Assembly: GCF_008831285.2 (NCBI RefSeq)
Contig: NC_045146.1
Span: 560,001 to 624,000 of the forward strand
DNA from: Nymphaea colorata
Taxonomy: Eukaryota; Streptophyta; Magnoliopsida; Nymphaeales; Nymphaeaceae
DNA: 64,000 bases
Direction of reading: 5' to 3'
The position numbers and the translations under genes were made by a program. Shown here piece after piece: positions 45,095 through 55,570 of this stretch (positions are counted from its first letter, which is position 1; each line of letters opens with the position of its first letter). Under the pieces are notes generated by a model, which was given only the letters and a program-made list of their open reading frames with translations, had not been told where the DNA came from and ran no database searches.

Positions 45095-45490
45095 GATAAA
45101 GAGACCGCAAAATGCGACGCCCTCCGACGCTGGGCCTGAAGAGGGGATGCGTACGGACGGAACCCTAACCTCTGGAGGAGAACCACCCGACGGCGGCGGG
45201 GAGGGAAGGGAACCGAGGTTGGCTCTTCAACTCCAGAGGGGCGAGCCCGCCGGCACGCAAACCCCGTCGCCGGAACCACCTTGCGGGAGGAAGCGAACGG
45301 ATGCCGTAAATCTTGCCGTCGGCGGATGGGCGCCGGTGGGGACGGAAAGGATCGGGAGAGAGGGTATAAGGGAGAGGCTGAAAAAAGGAGATTATTTGAG
45401 GAAGAGTTTGCCCACGACCCCTCCTCGAAGAAGGGCTTGTCGAATCGTCGCGTTTCCTGATTACCGAACTACCCTCACGCTTTCCTCTAA
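45095..45490 (-). promoter_or_regulatory. GC-rich 5' leader and core promoter region of the HIZ2-like gene
   Basis: About 390 bases with much higher G+C than the surroundings, ending abruptly near 45490 where AT-rich DNA resumes. It should contain the 5' untranslated region and proximal promoter. No clear TATA box was seen. An upstream ATG at 45279 opens a 110-codon frame that overlaps the main start in another frame; whether it is transcribed is unknown. Confidence 0.5.
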
Positions 45491-45674
45491 TTGATTTTTA
45501 GTGCTCGAGAACTTGTGAATTTTTTTTTTTAATTAAGGCCTACGAGTAAGAGATGGCTTGGATTCCGATCTGAAGTCAATTTGAGTACTGCTATACGCCC
45601 AAAGATCATCCCTGTAACATTTTTATTCAGATCTAAAGTTGTGAGTGATTAAATCCCAACTAGGACTTTTATAT

Positions 45675-45759
45675 TTTGTTGTTTCCATAAAACACATTAT
45701 GAGAATATATTCATGTCAGATTTGTTGTTTCCATAAAACACATTATGAGAATATATTCA
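45675..45759 (+). repeat. 39-bp direct repeat, two copies
   Basis: The unit starting TTTGTTGTTTCCATAAAACA and ending AATATATTCA occurs at 45675-45713 and 45721-45759 with no visible difference, spaced by 7 bases. Confidence 0.95.
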
Positions 45760-45829
45760 ATTCAAAAAATATGTACAACAGAGGGAAGGGGCAATTTCGG
45801 TGTTAAGATATTTTTACTGAAATGTTTTC

Positions 45830-46165
45830 CATCCCAATGAGACAAATGAAAAACCCTCAAACTAAACAGACCCGATTGGGTTTGGCCTTTAGCTTGGTTT
45901 TGTAAAAACTGAAAGTTTTATACAAACCTGAATGAAAACCAAAATTTGTAAAACAAGGTTTTAACGTTTAAATGACAAGATAAAAATTTAACGCATTTTG
46001 CTTGAAAAACCTAAGAAAAGATAAGTTTTTTATTTCTCTTATGAAAACTAAGTTTTGTCAAAACAACGGGTTTTACCAAAACACAGTTTTGATGTCATCG
46101 CATGCCTAGAGTTTTAGAGGCAAAACCTAATTTTTGGTTGTCATCCAAACGTCTTTATAGACAAA
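45830..46165. mobile_element. MITE-like element rich in AAAACCNGGTTTT motifs (second copy)
   Basis: It has the same vocabulary as 27605-27850: TTGGTTTTGTAAAA, AAAACAAGGTTTTAACG, TTTTACCAAAACACAGTTTTGATG, and a right end with TTGTCATCCAAACGTC. It lies about 350 bp beyond the GC-rich promoter of the HIZ2-like gene. Confidence 0.5.
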
Positions 46166-47040
46166 ATTATTATTACAAAAAATGTGTATAGGTATTATAC
46201 GGTGAGGAATTTCTCAAGTATAATGCGGCAAAGTTGTATATCTCAAGAATATCTTGGTGAATTTTTAAAAAATTTAAAACATTTAATAAAAAAATAAAAA
46301 ATGATAAAAACAAGAAAAATGCATATAATATAGGTATTATACATGTTTTTTGTTTTTTGGTGTTGTTTTTAATATACGCGTTTTTTCAGGTTTCATATGA
46401 CTGACATTTTATAAGCGTTTTTTTCTAATAAAACGCTTTTTTTGTGACAAGTTACAAAACTTCAATATGAAGTTGGATGGGAAGTGATCTAAGCTCAGAT
46501 CCTCAAACGACAATCTCATATCACCTCGAACCTCATGCCAAGGTAAGCAAATGCCCCCCATATGAAAATTTGACTGCTGGGATTTTAGATCAACGAACCT
46601 CATATAGGATTTTTTTTTTTTTTTTTTGGGAGGGCGCTGCTATGGTACCATAGACTCCATATTAAAATTTATGTTCAACATTTAAGTTCTTAAATCACAC
46701 CTCAAATCCATGCTTCATTTTACTTTTACTTTTTGGGGTTCGACAAAGCTTCATTTTACTTTTTGCAACGGTAGAAAGAGAGGTTGATCTTAAACCCTTG
46801 AATCTCAAAGACCTTACGTGGAAATACATCAAAGATAACCTAACGTCTTCTATAGTCGAAGTTTACTTCAAAATTTTCTTAAAAAGTAAACTTGTTAAGT
46901 AGCCTAGACTTCGAAGTCTACCCTATTCGTTGCCTGTTTTGCTTATGCAAATCTTTTCATGCAACGGAGGAGAAAAACTATAAACCAAAAGTCTACAAGA
47001 GCTTTCAATAAAAATGGATGGGAGTCTAGCTCTAGGCTAG

Positions 47041-47041
47041 G

Positions 47042-47092
<51 letters not shown>
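47041..47092. repeat. (TA)n microsatellite inside large repeat copy 1
   Basis: About 24 TA units. The same place in copy 2 (about 61978-62002) has a much shorter, interrupted run, so this tract has changed length since duplication. Confidence 0.9.
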
Positions 47093-47093
<1 letters not shown>

Positions 47094-47863
47094 TTTCCCT
47101 AATTGTGTAGTTTTACTAGGGAATTCTATATAATTGCATCTATGCATTTTATTTCATTTTTAAGAGAATTTTTGCTTTTCCATTACAAAGTGTGCAGTCT
47201 AAAGATAGAGATGGATTCATTAACGGCTGCAAGATAATAACGGATGTGTCTATGACCCATAAAGTATGGGTAAGCATAAATTTTCCTTGTCTTAATCCTT
47301 CTACTACTTACGAAAATAGGTTGCCTCGAAGACAAATTTTATGATACCAATATCTTAACATTTTGTTGTCCATCAAGAAACTATACCAAGCACATTCATA
47401 TTTGTTCTTTTTCCTTTTTCTTTTGAACTTGTCAGATATCGTTAAAGTTTGTTAATTCTTTGTTAGAGTTTTCTCCCTCCGCGGCTTACTTGATGGACCA
47501 TACCAAGCATAGAGTTTATTTAGCAACAAAAACACTTTGTCAGCATCCTATTAATCTACCTTAAGCATTGGGGTATGTTTATGGAACACTTACAACGGAC
47601 TAGGATTCAAATTAACCTCTCCGAAACTGATTTCTGATCACATTGGTATGGTATGTATACGTAATCGGGTTGGATCTTTTCGAATCCCATTCAGATGTTG
47701 GACTCGTGTTCATGAGTTTCATATATGAAACTGTGTATTGAATCTGATTAAGAACCTGACTAAATATATAAGAAAACAAGTCATTAATCAGATATATCTG
47801 ATCCATTTAGATCCTTAGTCAGGGCAATGTTCAGTCTTTTTGGATCCTTAAGATATTGTTTTG

Positions 47864-48004
47864 CATTTGGAATAGTTTATCGTGAACTTGCTTCAAAAAT
47901 TGAGGTAGATTCATGACACACTGAATTATAGTTTATTTCATAAACTTGTCCAATCTTTAAACATATTTAAAAATAGTAACAAACTGTTATTATTGCCAAA
48001 TAGC
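47864..48004. mobile_element. MITE nested in large repeat copy 1
   Basis: It contains TTGAGGTAGATTCATGACAC and ends ATTATTGCCAAATAG, as expected for the family at 18004-18160. The counterpart in copy 2 (about 62802-62910) has lost its right half, joining ACATATTGCCAGAGG directly. Confidence 0.5.
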
Positions 48005-48983
48005 CTCAAAAATTAACCAAGCCTCGAGCACTACTAGTTCGGCTCTACTAGTGTAGACTTGTTATTAACAAATGTACAAGTTTAACAATATCGATTTATA
48101 AGGGCCGATACACATTTCTATTTCAAAATCAACTTAAAATATTTTAATTCATTTTTTAATTAAAAAATCTTTCGCTTCATCGCAGTATGAGTAGGCTTGA
48201 AACTGCCCGCATGAATTAAATTCTGATCCTTTCTTTGTTCTAGGGTCTGGTCCAAGGCAGAGGTGCTGTACATTTTTCATATTTTAATAATCTTTATATG
48301 TTTAACTTTCTTGCTGTTTATGAAATTTTATATCCCGGAATTGGCTGATTGAATCAAAATAAAAAATGTTATGTATATAATAGGCAGCTACCAGACCCCT
48401 ATATATCAACCATATTCGATGAGAATCATTTATGCGATCGCTTCATATCACACCAAAAGGTGCAGATTAAATGGCAAATATAAAAGCCAAGTTGTTTTTA
48501 AAAAGTCTCAAATACCTCTCAACGGAGACAAGAGGTTTTGTTTAAGGAAACTCATAATTTTCTCCTTCTAAATGATATTTTGGACTTTCAAAAACTAGCT
48601 TGTCTTCTATATTTACAATTTGATCTACATTGTTAGATATCCTTAAAATCGATGACCCATATGATTTCCATCAAACCTTGGTGTGTGTATATATATATAT
48701 ATATATACCCATTTTAGTTTGTTTAAACAAGTGCCCCTCAGTCAATTTTTCTAGTTCCGCCACCGGGAAAAACAAAGTAGGATTCAAACCGCTATCATCT
48801 CTAACCTGATTAAACTTAGTTGGTTTTATTAAATTCGAAAATGAGATTAAAAAATGAGATAAGAAGAACTTGTTGAATTTTGCAAATTCAGGATGAAAGG
48901 GTTTAGTGTGAGGAGACATTGTGTAGGTCTAATTAGTCTACTTCTGAATCCAAATCCAATCGACTTCAATATATGCAGTCCAA

Positions 48984-49409
48984 GAGGTAAACTCTGCAAT
49001 TAGTTCACCATGGTAATTATCCGTTAAACCTAATACAAAATTTAAAAATGCATCAAATAAAAAAGGTTCAGATTCGATAGCTCAAATATGAAGCAAATTT
49101 GAACAATCTAATTTGAATGTTCTGTAAAGCTTTTGCACGTTATTATTCTGTTAAAATGGCGATAAGCAAACAAAAAATACAAACTCAACAAAAAAAGAAG
49201 CATACTCTTTTTATCCTTCACTTGATGCTGTTTTTTTGTAAATTATTTTTTCAAAAATCCAGGGAAGACATGGCCTTTGCCAGCAGCCCTTGGCTCTGCC
49301 TCCACCCTCAGTTAGAGAGTTAGGCAAACTCTTAACAAGGTTATGCTAATTATATGCACACATACATTGTGTTAAGTTCTTAACATGCTTCTATTTGGAG
49401 ATCTTAAGC
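48984..49409. other. Intergenic, no gene recognised
   Basis: AT-rich sequence following the large repeat, with no supported feature. Confidence 0.3.
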
Positions 49410-49555
49410 GGGGCAGAGGCAGGTGTGAGCTGCGTGTGGGCAATTGCCACACAAGCCATAAAAATCCTTATTTTTATATTGTTATTTTGAGCAATTTTTC
49501 TCATTTATATATTTATATATAGTATCCTTTGACCATAAATTTTAGGCTCTGCCCC
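49410..49555. mobile_element. Small MITE with GGGGCAGAG ends and a visible target-site duplication
   Basis: The left end GGGGCAGAGGC and the right end GGCTCTGCCCC are inverted copies. The element is about 146 bp. It is flanked by GATCTTAAG on the left and GATCTTTAAG on the right, a target-site duplication of about 9 bases with one extra T. The length fits Mutator-type (about 9) or hAT-type (8) elements. Related ends occur at 11017-11201. Confidence 0.7.
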
Positions 49556-52295
49556 TGATCTTTAAGTCCAACCTCTTTGCAGTGTCAGAACAAGCTCAAA
49601 TGCAGCCGCCATTGGAGACAATTTAAGTAAATCCCCAACTCATTTTTTGCCCCTCAAATTTCATATTTTGTGTTGATCCTGCAAATGGAGGAGCGAACTA
49701 AAAGAGCTAATCATGAAGAGAAATCACATTTCGGGTGAGTGGGAGGCTAATCTCCCTCGGCTGAAGCATCCCCTCTTCCCTCATCCTCCCCAGGATCCAG
49801 AGCTGCTTTCTGGTGCTTCAAGGTAGGTGACCCCTGCTATGCACTATCTGCATATTGGTGTTTCCCCTTCCCCCACCCCTTTTGCATCATTACATAGAAG
49901 GATGATGCCGCTGAAGTTCAAAACGAAAACTGGTCGCCCACTAGCCCTCCGCCCCAGGACTTTGCACCAGCGCCCTTAAGGATCATGATGAGAAATTACA
50001 TGGAGGCAGCAATTTGCACCTATACTACAAGGAAATTGTAAAAGTAAATCAGGTTGCCAAGGTTAAATGCAGTTGTCATATACACTGTTGCACATGTAAA
50101 AACTGTAGCTGCACTCAAATCGGTTCTAATTGCATCTTTCATATGAGTTCGGATCCAAATAATCTTAATTCAATTTGGAAATTAATTGCATCTAGTTAGC
50201 AACTAGATTCGGATTTGACATGTGATTTTCTTACCACATCTGATTTTGGATATCTGTAAAGTGATGGACATGCAAAAGTGCTGAAATATATAATAATTTA
50301 GATATGGTTTTGCATTTTATATTTGGATCCATATCCAACTCCAAGTAGTGTTAAGCAAATACCCAACTAGATTACCCATTTAGCCCAGCAAATCTAATAG
50401 GAATCCGAACTATTGTCATCCCAATTAAGCCAAGAGGTGCTCCCTGATTATTTAAGTATTTCCCTCCCAAGCCCTAAAACCGTAATTGTGTCTCTCTTTT
50501 TAATCATTGTATATTTATTTGGCACTTGTTTAGAATAAACTCTTGGAGTACATATGTTTATTTGGTGAAAATGTTGATATGTTTTTTGTACTTATAGGCA
50601 AGTGCAAGAGTATTCGAAATCCCTAGATTTTCTACTTGTATATCATGTAACTTAAAAATGCTGGCTACTTACCACCAGCAGATTATATTCAAATGGGCAA
50701 ATTAAAAAGGCTAAAAGAAAGATATAAAAAATGAAAAACAAAGACGATCTTCTGCCTAGGTCGATGCAATCGGTACTCTTCGCGCTCTAGCTGAAATTAA
50801 CTCACAAACAAATTTTTCTTTCAAGCGTCACTCTTTTAACCATTGTTTTGGAATAAACCTCATGTTTCCCGTGTTTCATAATACGGTTAACCAACATGTT
50901 AACTAATTGATTACGATATATCAAATTTCTGATCAAACAAGGCTACAAGTATTGGTATGATACAATAAAGACTACTCGGGTAAATTGCAATGCACGGCAG
51001 TGACATCCTTTCACATATCTAATGAGTTATGCAAATTTTCTTGTTGTTCAAGGTGGCGATATTATCTAGCCAAAATCTTGTATTCATAAATTGTGAGAAA
51101 CCTTGGAGAGCATAAGCGTGATTCTTTACTTTAGCACACAAAACAATATGGGCTCTAACTTAGATTTTTGAGGAAGCTGGTAGGCAGTCGGTTTTCATTT
51201 TGAATTTACATAGAAAGTACTGATATGCAAGTTGAAGCATAATAGAAGCATCACCCTAAGGCATGAAAAGGAGGCCTAGTATCCTATGCAAATAGGAGGA
51301 AGGATTAGGGTTCAGTTATGTTGTTTGGTAAAAGGATTCATGAAATACTCTTCCACTCACTCTTTCAAAGTTTACGCACAAGGTCCTAATCATTCTCATG
51401 CCTTTGATATATAACACTGAACATGTACATCTGATCCGTAGGGTTTGATTTCATGTGAATGAACAAAATATTCATGCATTTTTTAAAAGAGAAATATGCT
51501 TCTATGCATCGGCTGATTCAGCAAGTCAGTCGAACCGGTTGTCAATAGATCTTGTATCCTGGAAAAAGTAAACGAAGAAACATTTATAAAATATATTAAA
51601 AAAGAACAATATTCCGCTGCAATACCTGTCGGAGGAGGGCAAAGCTGGTTATATAATTTGTTAGATCCTTCAACTGTCAAATTGAATCGTACGGAATCAT
51701 GCTTTCATACAAGATCTTAATTATCTTAATTTAATTACATGTAACATGTAACGATCAATGAATTTAGTTTTATTCCGGATGGCTGGAATTGAGGAACACC
51801 TGATACCAATATTAATGTATATTCTTGTTTGAATGTATTGATTGACTGCCAACATTATTTTGGGTTTTGGAACTTCCAAATTATTCCTATAAATTCATTC
51901 TCTTGATAAAAAAAATATGAGGTAGAACCAATACAATTCAACTTGAATTGACTGATTTTGCCTGTTTTTTGCAACATATGTAAGAGTAATGTGGGGAGGA
52001 GAAAGGATACCCCGAAGAGGTTGAAACCAACTTTTTTTCCCTTGCTGCTAGTTCATACAGACGGGAACCTCAACTCCTCTCATTCATGGCATGCTATAAT
52101 TCTGTTAGTCTCTAGAATAGGAATGAGAGATTGCCGGTAAGCCAAATGCATGCCTCTAGCCGTAACCTACCCGAATACGACGTATTTTTATTTTGGATTG
52201 CTTTCGTGTCTATCTTTCGATTCTAAACTTGTTGTTTTATTAGGCGTAGGTGTCGCACTTTACAATTACTTTCCTCATCTCAAGAGTAGCGTCAG
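49556..52295. other. Intergenic, no gene recognised
   Basis: A stretch at about 50050-50430 contains degenerate AAATCTGAT- and TTCGGATTTG-like words and ends near TTGTCATCCCAAT, so it is probably an old copy of the GATGTCAAT-ended MITE type seen at 16766-17181. The remainder shows nothing that I can support. Confidence 0.35.
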
Positions 52296-52400
52296 CTACC
52301 ATTTGTAGTCCAAAGGAATAGTACCCACATGAATCAAACTGATGATCGAGTTTGTTACTATCTCACCAATCCAACCAGCTATACTACATCCCTTTTCAGG
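52296..52400. repeat. Dispersed repeat fragment (second ACCATTT-GTCCAAA copy)
   Basis: Aligns by eye with 14375-14470 in the same order of blocks, diverged. No coding content. Confidence 0.45.
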
Positions 52401-54896
52401 ATGAAATAATAAAAATTTAAAGCGCATATTGCTGGGTACATTACAAGGCTGTGCCCAACTGAAATGGGTGTCGTGGATCTGAATCTGCCAATCGGCCCTG
52501 AATCTGGATCTTTCGTAAGTAAAAGCACAATCACAATCAGAACCCAAATATATCCAGAAAGTTATTATCTAATTACATTAAAATTTTGCAAATCTGAATC
52601 TGCACAGCAGTTTAGCATCGGATTTACTGAATCATATCGAACATCGGCGATTATGCCAAATCCATGGCCATCCCCAGGCTTCGCTACTACCATGAAAGGT
52701 TCTTAATTAGTGTCTCGATCTGCCCAGGATTCAAGTGCGTAACCTTTCAAGATTAGTGGAACCAACGAAGGCTTATGAACGAATGTAAGCCTATTCGTTG
52801 TTGTTTTCCCTTTTGAATCTCAGATCCAAAAGAATCTCAAATCTGAGACAGCTGAAATCCACAGTCCACAATTGTATCAAAAAAGTTTTTCAATCAGCCT
52901 CAAAATTTAGATCCGAAACTATCAAACGCAACTTAGTTGTTTGTTTGTTGGTCATCCCCACCAGTACTGGGAGCATCCCGCCCACCATTGGAGAGGCGCT
53001 GGAGCCAGGCCAGGCTAAGCCTGGCAGGCACAGGCTCGTTATTGATTGAGCTTCATTAATGGATGTTGGACTGGCTGGTGGCCCATATCACTGGTCCACC
53101 AAAGGGGCCAGCTTGCTTCCAGCACCCACGGTCCATCTTTGGTAGTGGGCCTGGAAACCGGCACTGCTGGAAGCATGTCTAGTCCCTTGCACAGGGCTTT
53201 TCTTTAGATCCGTGGAATTGAAAGGCCCTTTTCATGAGAAAGGGGCCAATCAAACCAAATGTCACTTGCCGTGCAGCCGCTTTCTGAACATCCGAGAACG
53301 TCTGAAAGCACCAAGCCCTACATATGAGGTTTAGAGCTGCATCGAGACCTAGGTGGACTCTACCAGAATGAAATATCTAGTTGAAATCCAAACAGTTATG
53401 TTGGATTCAATCTCTTAAATCTAGACCTGACATGCACTTAACTACATCTTACTTACGCACCATTAAACTCACATGGTTTCAAATCCAGATCTGTTCTTGT
53501 ATGGATTTACATCCAAGCGATCAATCGAGTTTTTCACATGCAAAGGGTTTCGCTTAACTAATATAGTTTCCGTTATGACTGGATCCAGCAATGCTCGTGT
53601 GATTTGGATCCAGACTTGCGTGCTATGTTACCCGATCGTATTACCACCTAAGATTTAGGGTTGTTCACGAGCGAGTTTGAGCCGTGTTACGAATCCTGCG
53701 TCCAATTAAGCCCTTGAGTATGCTCCTCTTTTTTCTTTCTAATAGGAATACGTACACCTCAGCATACTTTAATCAATATAAGCAATAGATATGTTCCTTT
53801 TTTCTTTTTGAAATTTCGAAATTGAGTAAAAGTATTTAGAACTTAAGAGCGATCCTCGCCTCCTATCCTTGATTTTCTTCTTCAGCAATCCTTTGAACGC
53901 AGTAAGAGATGATTTTTTACTTCAAGAGAGAAGAGATCCCCATCGGAGCGAGTTTCATCATCACTTTGCCTGGTAGACCTCCGTATGACTGCCAAATTTA
54001 GAGCCAAAGTAGTGGATTTAGTGTTACCAACATGAACTATATGACTTCCAGAGTTGCAGGAGAATATCCAAAATAATAATAACAATAATATTAGAGTTAT
54101 CACGAAAAATACGAAGGTCAAATCCGCTTTTTTACCATTTGGGCGCTCTTAAACATCGCAATCACATAAACTTAAATAAGAAATTGTAAATCCTAGGATT
54201 AAATAAATCTCTAGTAATTCTATGTGAAAAGTGTTTAGAAAAGAAAGGGAGGAACTATGCGAGGTACTATGGGATTTGGGAAGTCTGGGGAGATTAATGG
54301 TAATTCATCTCATTTTGCAAAATCGTGATATTACTTTTTTTTCCAAAAAAAAATAGTCTAAATCAGGAAAAATAAAATGAAAGGCCCCATAATACATTAG
54401 AAGGATTATTAACGTTTCATAAGTAAGTTGTCTATGTTTTTAAATTTATTTTGTTCTGCCGAGTTTTTTGCCTATAAAATCCCGAGAAAAAATGAGAAAA
54501 CTGGAAGCTTCTTGACATTTTGAGCTTTTTGATATCTTGGCAGTAACCTAACAATATATCGACGAAAATAAAAAATTAAAAAGACCTAGCTAAAGATATT
54601 TTAGTATTGCTTAAAATATTGAGCCAAGTTGTGGCATCTAAATAAAAGCGTGACAAAAACATGTGTGACTAAAAAATATCATGATTTTATCTTATAAATG
54701 TCTTGATAAATCGATGTTTTTAAAGTATGTGAATTTTCAAAAACATCATTCTTTTCTCGATGGAGAAACTTTAAAAAACTGCTAATAATTGTTGGTATAG
54801 CCTGATCGTGTGGAGCTATCTCGTTTTCCTGATAAAATTAAGACAATATAAATTGAATGCAGAAGACGAGAGAGAGAGAGGAGAACGAGAGCTTAC
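52401..54896. other. Intergenic, with a locally palindromic block
   Basis: At about 52960-53230 several short inverted words occur (GCTTCCAGCAC with GCTGGAAGC; CCACCAAAGGGGCC with GGCCC words), which suggests a degenerate foldback element. I looked here for further TSS exons on the minus strand, since one lies at 54897-55310, and recognised none. Confidence 0.35.
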
Positions 54897-55310
54897 ATTG
54901 CAGAGGAGGCGTGAGGTGGGAGAGGGAGAAGAATTCATAAAATTGAGCGAGTCGGGGGAGGGCGCCGCTCATCTCTCCCTCCCCCTCCGTCACGTCCTTC
55001 GCGCCGGCCGACGAAGAGTCTGTCGAGCTGCTATTGACGTTGGTGGTGGTGAAGCCGCTGCCTCCGCCGTCCTTCGTCGTGGTGGTGGCGGTGGTGGTAA
55101 TGGTGCGCTTCTCTGCTGTGCCTCCACCACCCCCACCTGTACCGTTGGCTGCTGCGCCATCTTTAGGTGGTGGTGATGGCTCCTTCTTGGGGTCGGCCTT
55201 GGATCTGGCGGCGTTGGTCGCGGAGGAAGAAGGGCCGAAGCAAGTGGTGCAGGCAACAATGTCCAGCAGCCTCCTCACATGCGCCACCGCCGAGTTCTCG
55301 TCGTAATCCT
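54897..55310 (-). pseudogene. Isolated exon of a TSS/REC-like (clustered mitochondria family) gene
   Basis: On the minus strand an AAAATGCAG acceptor precedes an open exon of 414 bases and a GTAAGC donor follows it. It encodes EDYDENSAVAHVRRLLDIVA, a C-T-T-C-F-G stretch, a Gly/Thr/Ser/Pro-rich low-complexity linker, and LAQFYEFFSLSHLTPPLQ. These blocks match an early exon of plant TSS/REC proteins, which lies after the ubiquitin-like amino terminus. Neither the expected upstream exon nor the downstream exons were found on this strand. The exon itself has no stop or frameshift and its splice sites are good. About 140 bp to its right, exons from a later part of the same kind of gene run in the opposite direction. 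I therefore call it a gene fragment, though a functional gene extending left with a very long intron is not formally excluded. Confidence 0.75.
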
Positions 55311-55451
55311 CTGCATTTTTCTCAACCCCATGAGGAACAGAAACGAATAACTGGGAGAGAGAGAGAGAGAGAACGCTTCACATGCATGCAACGTGAATAC
55401 GAGAGCTCGTAGAATCGGGTTTGGATTCAAACCCAGACGGGTCCAAACCAG

Positions 55452-55531
55452 CAACGGCTATCGAGATATACGAAAGTTTGCTATTTTAAGGGGATTGTGC
55501 CACAAAGTAATACACAATTTCATTTTTATGT

Positions 55532-55570
<39 letters not shown>

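Larger units (their letters stand above)
46418..48983 (+). repeat. Large dispersed repeat, copy 1 (direct repeat of 61388-63740)
   Basis: From AATAAAACGCTTTTTTTGTG to CAATATATGCAGTCC this segment matches 61388-63740 over most of its length in the same orientation. Shared landmarks include TTTGACTGCTGGGATTTTAG, GGAGTCTAGCTCTAGGCTAG, CTAATTGTGTAGTTTTACTA, TTAACGGCTGCAAGATAATA and GGGTCTGGTCCAAGGCAGAG. The part at about 48363-48770 is not shared. No open frame resembles a transposase or reverse transcriptase, so the nature of the element is unknown: a non-autonomous transposon or a segmental duplication are both possible. Confidence 0.9.

Noticed and set aside
45072-45494. 140-residue plus-strand open frame over the HIZ2-like promoter
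   Set aside because: It is the antisense of the GC-rich leader; long frames arise there by composition, and no domain is recognisable.
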